Assembly: GCF_022538185.1 (NCBI RefSeq)
Contig: NZ_JAKYXC010000002.1
Coordinates: 124,001 to 188,000 of the forward strand
DNA from: Microbacterium sp. CFH 31415
GTDB taxonomy: Bacteria; Actinomycetota; Actinomycetes; Actinomycetales; Microbacteriaceae
DNA length: 64,000 nucleotides
Direction of reading: 5' to 3'
In this document: piece after piece, positions 30,780 through 40,248 of the stretch
Numbering within the stretch: position 1 is the stretch's first letter
Layout: every line of letters starts with the position of its first letter
Notes under the pieces: generated by a model
Databases searched by the model: none
Told to the model about the DNA's origin: nothing
Seen by the model: only the letters and a program-made list of their open reading frames with translations
Made by a program: the position numbers and the translations under genes

Positions 30780-31036
30780 TCCCGCGCTGTCACGCGGAGC
30801 CCCGACGCGATGAGCCGCCGCACCAGTTCGTGGCCGTCGACGTGCTCTGCACCCGCGGCGACGAGCCTGGCGTGGGACTCATCGGGCACGTCGTAGTGAT
30901 CGCGGTCGAAGCCGCGGCGGGGGATGCCGTTCGCCGCGGCGAACGCGTGCAGCTCGTCGAGATCGCTGTCGCTCACGAGGTGCGCCCACAGCCTCCCGTG
31001 GGCGGGCCACCGCGGATCGTCGATGAGGATCGCCAC
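30761..31036 (-). CDS. DUF4031 family protein
   Basis: A 91-residue protein beginning MAILIDDPRWPAHGRLWAHLVSD, followed by LDELHAFAAANGIPRRGFDRDHYDVP and ending in a basic tail. The DDPRWPAHG start and the FDRDHYDVP motif define DUF4031, a small family of unknown function with conserved acidic and histidine residues. It starts from GTG 31036 and diverges from rplU. Confidence 0.85.
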   Translation of the reverse strand: MAILIDDPRWPAHGRLWAHLVSDSDLDELHAFAAANGIPRRGFDRDHYDVPDESHARLVAAGAEHVDGHELVRRLIASGLRVTARERRAGR

Positions 31037-31083
31037 CCCGAGATCATTTCACGAGGGATGCCGCGACACGGTTCGGTCCGCTT

Positions 31084-31112
31084 TTGGCGTTGGTCGCGGC
31101 ATCCGGTAAAGT
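31084..31112 (+). promoter_or_regulatory. SigA-type promoter of rplU-rpmA
   Basis: TTGGCG (31084-31089) and TAAAGT (31107-31112) are separated by exactly 17 bases. Transcription would begin near 31119 and leave a leader of about 158 bases before GTG 31277. Confidence 0.75.
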
Positions 31113-31117
31113 AGTCC

Positions 31118-31276
31118 TTTGGTGCGTCCCGTTTCGCAGGATATGGCGATGCTCGACAGGCTCAGCAGCCGGCTGGAGCCGTCGCTCCCGCACCAGGACT
31201 TCCTCTTCTCGCAAGAGCAGAGTCTCGCAAAGACAACCGGAGCCGTGCGCTCCATCTCAGTAGAAACAGGTGTGAA
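31118..31276 (+). promoter_or_regulatory. long 5' leader of the L21-L27 operon
   Basis: Between the promoter and rplU lie about 158 transcribed bases with no convincing gene. Candidate pairing includes GGCTCAGCAGCC and GGCTGGAGCC around 31160-31185, and CTTCTCGCAAGAG near 31205-31217. Ribosomal-protein leaders are often autoregulatory; I cannot match it to a known family. Confidence 0.4.
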
Positions 31277-31585
31277 GTGGTTTACGCAGTTGTGCGCGCC
31301 GGTGGCCGGCAGGAGAAGGTCGAGGTCGGCACGATCGTCGTTCTCGACCGCCAGGCCGCGAAGATCGGCGACAAGATCGAGCTGCCCGCCGTCCTGCTCG
31401 TGGACGGCGACGCTGTCACGACCGACGCTGACAAGCTCGCCAAGGTGACCGTCACCGCCGAGGTCCTCGGCGAGGAGCGCGGCCCGAAGATCGTGATCCA
31501 GAAGTTCAAGAACAAGACCGGCTACAAGAAGCGCCAGGGGCACCGTCAGGACCTCACGCGCGTCAAGGTCACCGGCATCAAGTAA
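31277..31585 (+). CDS. rplU: 50S ribosomal protein L21
   Basis: A 102-residue ribosomal protein: [24 protein letters not shown] at the start and the signature [21 protein letters not shown] near the end, in the usual length. GTG start. It is followed after 20 bases by rpmA, the normal arrangement. Confidence 0.98.
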   Translation: MVYAVVRAGGRQEKVEVGTIVVLDRQAAKIGDKIELPAVLLVDGDAVTTDADKLAKVTVTAEVLGEERGPKIVIQKFKNKTGYKKRQGHRQDLTRVKVTGIK

Positions 31586-31605
31586 GTCCAGGAAGAGACG
31601 CAGAG

Positions 31606-34301
<2,696 letters not shown>

Positions 34302-34305
<4 letters not shown>

Positions 34306-35561
34306 CCACCACCGCGACGACTGCCCGCGAGCGGATGCTTCTCGCCAAGGAGGCGTCCCGCAGTGTCGGGCTCCTCTCCGACGCCGCCAAGCGCGACGCC
34401 CTCGAGGCGATCGCACGGGCGATCGAGAACGCCGCCGGCGACATCGTCGCCGCGAACGCCGAGGACCTCGAGCGCGGGCGCAGCACGGGACTGTCGGTTG
34501 CGCTGCAGGATCGCCTGCGGCTCGACGAACCGCGCGTCGCCTCCCTTGCGGCGGCGGTGCGAGAGGTCGCTGAGCTGCCCGACCCCGTCGGCCGCGTCCT
34601 CGACACCCGGACCCTCGCGAACGGTGTCGCACTGACGAAGGTGGCCGTGCCGTTCGGCGTCGTCGGGTCGATCTACGAAGCGCGCCCGAACGTCACAGTC
34701 GACATCGCCGCACTCGCGCTGCGCTCGGGGAACGCCGTCGTCTTGCGCGGCGGAACGGCCGCTGAGCGCACGAACGCCGCGCTCGTGCGGGCAATGCGCG
34801 GCGCCCTGGCCGAGCAGGGCATCGACCCCGAAGCGATCCAGACCGTCGACGACTTCGGACGAGAGGGCGCGCGGGAGCTGATGCAGGCCCGCGGCATCGT
34901 CGACGTGCTCGTGCCGCGGGGGAGCGCGCAGCTCATCGAGACCGTGGTCACAGAGTCGTCCGTCCCGGTCATCGAGACCGGTGCCGGCGTCGTGCACATC
35001 GTGCTCGACTCGACCGCGCGACTCGACTGGGCGCGCGACATCGTCGTGAACGCCAAGACGCAGCGTCCGAGCGTGTGCAACTCCGTGGAGACCGTCCTGG
35101 TGGTCAAGGATGCCGCAGCCCGGCTGGTTCCGCCGGTTGTCGAGGCATTGCGCGGCTCAGGCGTCACGGTGCACGGTGACGAGACCGTCTCGGCGCTGGT
35201 GTCGGACGTCGTCCCGGCGACGGACGAGGACTGGTCGACAGAGTATCTGAGCCTCGATATCGCCATGCGCGTGGTCGACGACCTCGACGAGGCGCTCGAC
35301 CACATCCGCCGCTATTCCACCCACCACACCGAGTCGATCATCACGGACGACCCCGCTCACGCCGAGCGCTTCCTGGCGGAGGTCGACTCTGCCGTCGTCA
35401 TGGCCAACGCCTCCACCCGCTTCACCGACGGCGGCGAGTTCGGCTTCGGCGCCGAGGTCGGGATCTCGACGCAGAAGCTGCACGCACGGGGCCCGATGGG
35501 CCTCTCCGAGCTCACGAGCACGAAGTGGCTGGCGCGGGGCGTCGGACAAGTGCGCGACTGA
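34302..35561 (+). CDS. proA: glutamate-5-semialdehyde dehydrogenase (gamma-glutamyl phosphate reductase)
   Basis: A 419-residue NADPH-dependent reductase, second step of proline synthesis. Catalytic Cys259 in RPSVCNSVETVLV; substrate and nucleotide regions VPFGVVGSIYEARPNVTVD and VLRGGTAAERTN. Full family length. It is coupled to proB by a 4-base overlap. Confidence 0.97.
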
Positions 35562-35614
35562 CCGCCTAAACTGACATACAGCCTGTGCCCGCAGGCGAAT
35601 GGAACGGAGCACGA

Positions 35615-35836
35615 ATGACCATCGCCACGATCGTCGCCCTCGCCGCGGAAACCGAGCACCACGGCAACGTCGCCCTCGAGACCGTCTGGTACGGCATCGT
35701 CGCGATCTGCGTCTTCGGCGCCCTGGCCGTCGTGACGCTGTCGTACCGCAACGTCGCCAACCGCCACTCGCACAAGGCCGAGGCTTACGCCCGCGCTCAC
35801 GCCAACGACGTCCAGCACGTGGGGCACGGCCACTAG
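35615..35836 (+). CDS. small single-pass membrane protein
   Basis: A 73-residue protein with one membrane helix (VWYGIVAICVFGALAVVTLSY, residues about 19-39) followed by a His-rich tail with RHSHKAEAYARAH and ending HVGHGH. It is not a recognised family. ATG 35615 with GGAG before it is preferred to a GTG-type start at 35585. It lies between proA and nadD in the same direction and fits the operon. Confidence 0.75.
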   Translation: MTIATIVALAAETEHHGNVALETVWYGIVAICVFGALAVVTLSYRNVANRHSHKAEAYARAHANDVQHVGHGH

Positions 35837-35846
35837 GCCGCACTGA

Positions 35847-36443
35847 ATGACGGTGCCGGCAGCCCCGAGGATCGGGGTCATGGGTGGGACGTTCGATCCC
35901 ATCCATCACGGCCACCTCGTCGCCGCCAGCGAGGTCGCACAGTGGTTCGACCTCGACGAGGTCGTGTTCGTGCCGACGGGGGAGCCGTGGCAGAAGGATG
36001 GCGTCTCGCCGAGCGAGCATCGCTATCTCATGACGGTGATCGCCACAGCATCCAATCCCCGCTTCACGGTGAGCCGCGTCGACATCGATCGTTCGGGCCC
36101 GACCTACACGATCGACACGCTGCGCGATCTGAAGGCGGAGCGTCCCGACGCGGAGCTGTACTTCATCACGGGCGCCGACGCCATAGCGCAAATTCTCAGT
36201 TGGAGGGACCATGATGAGTTGTGGGACCTCGCACATTTCGTTGCGGTCTCCCGCCCCGGGCACGTCCTCAGCACAGACGGGTTGCCCAGTGAAGACGTGA
36301 GTCAGCTCGAGATCCCCGCTCTCGCCATCTCGTCGACGGACTGCCGTGACCGCGTAGAACAAGGACACCCGGTGTGGTACCTCGTTCCTGACGGGGTCGT
36401 CCAATACATTGCGAAGCACCATCTCTACCGGAGCAAGGAATGA
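35847..36443 (+). CDS. nadD: nicotinate-nucleotide adenylyltransferase
   Basis: A 198-residue enzyme that adenylates nicotinate mononucleotide in NAD synthesis. [12 protein letters not shown] at residues 13-24 holds the HxGH nucleotide motif (20-23); [21 protein letters not shown] near the end is the ISSTxxR signature. It starts 10 bases after the small membrane protein and overlaps the next gene by 4 bases. Confidence 0.96.
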   Translation: MTVPAAPRIGVMGGTFDPIHHGHLVAASEVAQWFDLDEVVFVPTGEPWQKDGVSPSEHRYLMTVIATASNPRFTVSRVDIDRSGPTYTIDTLRDLKAERPDAELYFITGADAIAQILSWRDHDELWDLAHFVAVSRPGHVLSTDGLPSEDVSQLEIPALAISSTDCRDRVEQGHPVWYLVPDGVVQYIAKHHLYRSKE

Positions 36444-37591
36444 CTGAACCCGAGCAGCCGGCGAACCCACCGCTGACGCGCAAGCAGTTGCGCGAGATCC
36501 GGAACACCGGATCCACCCCCGTGATCACCCCTGAGAGCGCTGCCACGGCAGCGGCCCCGGCGACTGCCGAGCCGGAGGCGCCGCGTGCGGGCGTCGACGC
36601 TCCCGCCGAAGCTCCTGCGCAGGCAGAGTCCGAGCAGCCCGCGCCGGCCCCGCAGCAGGCTTCCGCTCCGATCGCATCGGCGCACCTCCCGCGAGCTGCC
36701 GATCCCGTAGTCGTGCCGCCGGCGCCCGTCGCCGACTCCGCTGTCGACCTCGGAGCATCGCCCCTCACCCGGCGCCAGGCACGTCAGCAGGAGCGCATCC
36801 GCACGGCGTCCGTCCCGGTCATCACCCCCGAGGTCGCTGCGGCGCACTCCGCCTCCATGGCGACCCTCGTCACCGAGGCTCCGCCGCTCACCCGCACGGA
36901 GCCGGTCAGCCTGCACAGCGGCATGCACGACCTCTTCGGTCTCGCAACGGCGCCCGCACCGGTCGTCCAAGCGGCGCCGGAGCGCACCGCCGAGGCGCCG
37001 CGGCCCGAGCCCGTGCGCCCGGTCTCCCCGTGGTCAGACGGTCACGAGTCTGCCGACCGGACCACCGCGACCGCAGAAGAGATCGAGGCCGACAGGGAAC
37101 GCAGCGTGAGCCCGCTCCTCGGCGCGGGTCTTCTCGCGGCCGAGCCCGAGCAGGCCGACCTGCCGCCGTCGTTCGACCAGCTGCTCGCTCGCTCCACGGG
37201 TTCTGTCTCGATGCCCAACGCGCTCATCCTGTCGCAGGCGCCCGAGGTCTCGCCCATCGTCGCCCCGCTCAGCTCGACGGGCGAGGTGCTCATCACCGGC
37301 ACGTTCAACCTCCCGGAGGGGCTCGGGTCCACCGGTCACGCGCGCGGAACGGCCGACGGCAAGGAAGTCGACGCCACGCTCGTCGACGGCGAGCTGCCCG
37401 CGCACTCATCGCCCACCCCGATCGCCGCCAGCGCTGCGATCAGCACGGTGAAGACCGCCGGCGAGGTCATCCGGCCTCCCGTGCCCGAGAAGGGCAGCAA
37501 GCTCATGCTCACGCTCGCGATCACCGCCGGCGCTCTGGCGCTCGCGCTGGTCGGCGTGCTGATCCTCGCCTTCGTCACGGGGGTGCTGTGA
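36440..37591 (+). CDS. Pro/Ala-rich tail-anchored protein with repeated PLTR-PVITPE motif
   Basis: A 383-residue protein of unknown function. The motif [22 protein letters not shown] (residues 11-32, split here as two parts) recurs as [24 protein letters not shown] near 112-135, and a degenerate third PLTR copy lies near 155. The long middle is low-complexity Ala/Pro/Glu, likely disordered. A single helix at the C-terminus ([29 protein letters not shown], about 355-383) would anchor it with the bulk in the cytosol. It overlaps nadD and rsfS, so it belongs to this operon. Arg/Lys-rich repeats suggest a docking role; that is inference. Confidence 0.8.
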   Translation: MTEPEQPANPPLTRKQLREIRNTGSTPVITPESAATAAAPATAEPEAPRAGVDAPAEAPAQAESEQPAPAPQQASAPIASAHLPRAADPVVVPPAPVADSAVDLGASPLTRRQARQQERIRTASVPVITPEVAAAHSASMATLVTEAPPLTRTEPVSLHSGMHDLFGLATAPAPVVQAAPERTAEAPRPEPVRPVSPWSDGHESADRTTATAEEIEADRERSVSPLLGAGLLAAEPEQADLPPSFDQLLARSTGSVSMPNALILSQAPEVSPIVAPLSSTGEVLITGTFNLPEGLGSTGHARGTADGKEVDATLVDGELPAHSSPTPIAASAAISTVKTAGEVIRPPVPEKGSKLMLTLAITAGALALALVGVLILAFVTGVL

Positions 37592-37968
37592 TGACGGCAT
37601 CCGCTCAGTCCCTCGACATGCTGCAGATCGCGGCGGCGGCCGCCGACGCGAAGAGCGGTGAAGACCTCGTCGCGCTCGACGTGTCGGTGCCGCTTCCACT
37701 CGTCGACATCTTCCTGCTCGTGACCGGTCGCAGCGAGCGCAACGTCGCCGCGATCGCCGATGAGATCGAGGACCGCCTTCTGGAGGCCGGGCACAAGCGC
37801 CTGCGTCGCGAAGGGCGCCACGAAGCACGCTGGGTGCTGCTCGACTTCGGCGACCTTGTGGTGCATGTGTTCCACGAGCAGGAGCGCGTCTACTACGGCC
37901 TCGAGCGGCTCTGGAAGGACTGCCCGGTCGTCCCGATCGATCTTCCGGCCCGGACGCCCACCGAGTAG
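37591..37968 (+). CDS. rsfS: ribosome silencing factor RsfS
   Basis: A 125-residue protein of the Iojap/RsfS family, binding L14 and blocking subunit joining when nutrients are low. LDVSVPLPLVDIFLLVTGRSERNVAAIADEIEDRL and EARWVLLDFGDLVVHVFHEQERVYYGLERLW are diagnostic. It starts on the last base of the previous stop. The nadD...rsfS order is the common one. Confidence 0.96.
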   Translation: MTASAQSLDMLQIAAAAADAKSGEDLVALDVSVPLPLVDIFLLVTGRSERNVAAIADEIEDRLLEAGHKRLRREGRHEARWVLLDFGDLVVHVFHEQERVYYGLERLWKDCPVVPIDLPARTPTE

Positions 37969-37978
37969 TCTGCGGTGG

Positions 37979-38008
37979 TTCGGGGCACGCCGCGACGTGT
38001 TGTAAGCT
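37979..38008 (+). promoter_or_regulatory. probable promoter of tRNA-Ala
   Basis: TTCGGG (37979-37984) and TAAGCT (38003-38008) with an 18-base spacer, about 32 bases before the tRNA. Confidence 0.45.
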
Positions 38009-38039
38009 TGTGGAGTTGCCTCGCGGGGCAGCAGAACAA

Positions 38040-38115
38040 GGGCCTGTGGCGCAGCTGGTAGCGCACCTGCATGGCATGCAGGGGGTCAGGGGTTCGAGTC
38101 CCCTCAGGTCCACCA
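38040..38115 (+). tRNA. tRNA-Ala (anticodon GGC)
   Basis: Acceptor GGGCCTG pairs with CAGGTCC (one G-T), anticodon stem CCTGC/GCAGG around ATGGCAT gives GGC, T-arm GGTTCGAGTCC, discriminator A and encoded CCA at 38113-38115. It reads GCC/GCU alanine codons. No integrated element follows its 3' end. Confidence 0.97.
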
Positions 38116-38261
38116 AAACTCCCGGTAAAGCACCGAAACTTCGCTCCCCGATCAGGGAGTTCGAATGATCGATGGTCGTTCTACTGGACACTCCGTTGAG
38201 TCTCGCTCGACCTACCGCGCGGTCACGGGCCCCAGAACCCGTCGTTCGTTTACACTGGCGA

Positions 38262-38388
38262 GTCCAAGGGGAGTACTCCGACACGTTCGGCTCGTCATTA
38301 CGAATGCTCGTCGCATTCCGGGCCCTCGGTCCTCGGCCACGAGGATGGAGAAGACCTTGGCGCTGATCCGCTCACGCCAAGGTTAGGA
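38262..38388 (+). promoter_or_regulatory. yybP-ykoY manganese riboswitch of the TerC gene
   Basis: The conserved AAGGGGAGTA starts at 38266, GCTCGTCATTACG follows (about 38287-38302), a variable stem with GGGCC-CTCGGT lies between, and the second conserved strand GAAGACCTTGGC is at 38350-38361. Closing stem: CCAAGG (38264-38269) with CCTTGG (38355-38360). The same ACCTTGGCG (38354-38362) can pair perfectly with CGCCAAGGT (38375-38383), next to the TAGGA ribosome site. This gives two exclusive folds, hence a likely translational switch. The class senses Mn2+ and sits before TerC/Alx and MntP genes. Confidence 0.88.
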
Positions 38389-38395
38389 CCCCGCT

Positions 38396-39427
38396 GTGAA
38401 TGTCACTCCGCTCGTCTGGTTCATCACGATCGCGGTAACGATCGCCTTCTTCGTCTACGAGTTCTACGCGCATGTGCGCAAGCCGCACGAGCCGACCATA
38501 GGCGAGTCCGCGCGCTGGTCGGCGTTCTACATCGGTCTCGCCCTGCTCTTCGGCGTCGGCATCGGCACGGTGTCGGGCTGGACGTTCGGCGGCGAGTACT
38601 TCGCGGGCTATCTGACCGAGAAGGCGCTGTCGATCGACAACCTGTTCGTCTTCCTCATCGTCATGACGAGCTTCGCGGTGCCGAAGATCTATCAGCAGAA
38701 GGTCCTGATGATCGGCATCGTGATCGCCCTGATCCTGCGCGGTGTCTTCATCGCCGTCGGTGCCACGCTGATCGAGAACTTCTCGTGGGTGTTCTACGGG
38801 TTCGGTGCGCTGCTGCTGTTCCTGGCCTATCGTCAGGCGTTCTCTCACGGCGACTCCAACCCCGCCGATGGCCGGGTCATGCGCTTCGTGCGTCGTCACC
38901 TGCGCGTCACCGACGAGTACCACGGTGACCGGCTCACCGTCGTTCGGCAGGGACGCCGCTGGGCAACGCCGATGCTGCTGACCATCATCGCCATCGGCTT
39001 CGTCGACCTCATCTTCGCCGTCGACTCGATCCCCGCGATCTACGGCTTGACCGAAGAGGCGTACATCGTGTTCACCGCCAACGCCTTCGCCCTGATGGGC
39101 TTGCGCCAGCTGTTCTTCCTGATCGGTGGCCTGCTGGAGCGCCTGGTCTACCTCGCGCAGGGCCTCGCGGTCATTCTGGCCTTCATCGGGGTGAAGCTCC
39201 TCATCCACGCCCTCCACAAGAACGAGCTGCCGTTCGTCAACGGCGGCGATCCGATCACAGTGATTCCCGAGATTCCGATCTGGCTCTCGTTGCTCTTCAT
39301 CGCAGGGACGATCGCCGTGGCGACCGTTGCGAGCCTCGTCAAGACCCGTGGCGACCGCGGCGCGGCTGATCCGATCCCGGTCGATGATGCACCGGGGGAG
39401 CCGCGCGGGCGTCCTACTCCGCACTGA
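38396..39427 (+). CDS. TerC/Alx family membrane protein (probable manganese exporter)
   Basis: A 343-residue protein with about nine membrane segments. The TerC core is visible twice: EKALSIDNLFVFLIVM (about 77-92) and GFVDLIFAVDSIPAIYGLTEE (about 198-218), whose acidic residues line the path for Mn2+. GTG 38396 is chosen from TAGGA seven bases upstream. Alx and its relatives export Mn2+ under control of yybP-ykoY riboswitches; the riboswitch here makes this the best reading. A tellurite role is only a historic name. Confidence 0.92.
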   Translation: MNVTPLVWFITIAVTIAFFVYEFYAHVRKPHEPTIGESARWSAFYIGLALLFGVGIGTVSGWTFGGEYFAGYLTEKALSIDNLFVFLIVMTSFAVPKIYQQKVLMIGIVIALILRGVFIAVGATLIENFSWVFYGFGALLLFLAYRQAFSHGDSNPADGRVMRFVRRHLRVTDEYHGDRLTVVRQGRRWATPMLLTIIAIGFVDLIFAVDSIPAIYGLTEEAYIVFTANAFALMGLRQLFFLIGGLLERLVYLAQGLAVILAFIGVKLLIHALHKNELPFVNGGDPITVIPEIPIWLSLLFIAGTIAVATVASLVKTRGDRGAADPIPVDDAPGEPRGRPTPH

Positions 39428-39447
39428 CCGTCCACGACTCCGACGGT

Positions 39448-39473
39448 GCCGAGCGCCTGACGGAGGGCTCGGC
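39448..39473. terminator. bidirectional hairpin between the TerC and VIT genes
   Basis: GCCGAGC (39448-39454) pairs with GCTCGGC (39467-39473) with a 12-base loop; one more wobble pair is possible. It lies between convergent stops. Confidence 0.55.
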
Positions 39474-39479
39474 GCAGCG

Positions 39480-40187
39480 TCAGGCGATTCCGGTGGTGTT
39501 CAAGAGCGCACCGATCGCGAACGTGGCCGCCAGAGCGATCGCGCCGCCGACGACGACGCGGATCGTGGCTCGAGTGACGGGGCTTCCACCGATGCGGGCG
39601 CCGAGCGCGCCTGTGGCCCCGAGTGCGATGAGAACGACGATGAAGGTCACGGGGATCCGGACCGACTCCGGCAGGAGAATGGTGAGGAACGGGAGGATTC
39701 CACCGCAGACGAACGCCAGAGCGGATGCCGCGGCCGCCCGCCATGGGCTGACGAGGTCGTCCGGATCGATGTTCAGTTCCATCGACAGATGGGCACGGAG
39801 CGCGTCGCGCTCGGTCAGCTCCACAGCCACCCGTTTCGCCGTCTCGTCGCTCAGCCCCTGCGCACGATAGAGCCCCGCGAGCTCCTCGAGCTCCTGCTCG
39901 GGCATCGTGCGGAGCTCTTCCGTCTCCTTGGCGATCAGCGCTCGCTCGCTGTCGCTCTGACTGCTGACCGAGACGTACTCGCCCAGCGCCATCGAGAGAG
40001 CTCCGCCGATCAGCGCAGCCGACGACGCGGGGATGATCGCCGCAAGGTCCGGTGTCGCCGCAGCCACGCCGACAGCGATCGCCGCGACCGAGACGATGCC
40101 GTCATTGGCTCCCAGAACTCCTGCCCGGAGCCAGTTCAGCTTTCCCGCGATCCCCGCGACGTGCGGCTCGCCACCATGCATGCTCAC
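39480..40187 (-). CDS. VIT1/CCC1 family iron/manganese transporter
   Basis: A 235-residue protein with five membrane helices and a cytosolic acidic hairpin between helices 2 and 3. The family start LRAGVLGANDGIVSVAAIAVGVAAA, the SMALGEYVSVSSQSDSERALIAKE block and ELNIDPDDLVSPWRAA are diagnostic. It moves Fe2+ or Mn2+ out of the cytosol. Placement beside the Mn-controlled TerC gene argues for a metal-efflux pair. GTG 40187 or ATG 40181 is the start. A weak copy of the stress-island motif lies 115 bases upstream at 40302-40315. Confidence 0.9.
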   Translation of the reverse strand: MSMHGGEPHVAGIAGKLNWLRAGVLGANDGIVSVAAIAVGVAAATPDLAAIIPASSAALIGGALSMALGEYVSVSSQSDSERALIAKETEELRTMPEQELEELAGLYRAQGLSDETAKRVAVELTERDALRAHLSMELNIDPDDLVSPWRAAAASALAFVCGGILPFLTILLPESVRIPVTFIVVLIALGATGALGARIGGSPVTRATIRVVVGGAIALAATFAIGALLNTTGIA

Positions 40188-40248
40188 GCGACAAACCTAG
40201 GACGATTCGGCCGCAGCGGGTGGGAGCACACGGTGCGTCGGTCATCGC

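Noticed and set aside
38116..38261. Attachment site or integrated element at the 3' end of tRNA-Ala
   Set aside because: No direct repeat of the tRNA end and no integrase follow; the sequence leads into the manganese riboswitch. Only a weak AACTCCC/GGGAGTT pairing (38117-38161) is seen.
40198..40214. AGGACGATTCGGCC as another DosR-like box close to the VIT start
   Set aside because: It has one extra base in the spacer and only partial identity, so it does not fit the 14-bp pattern.
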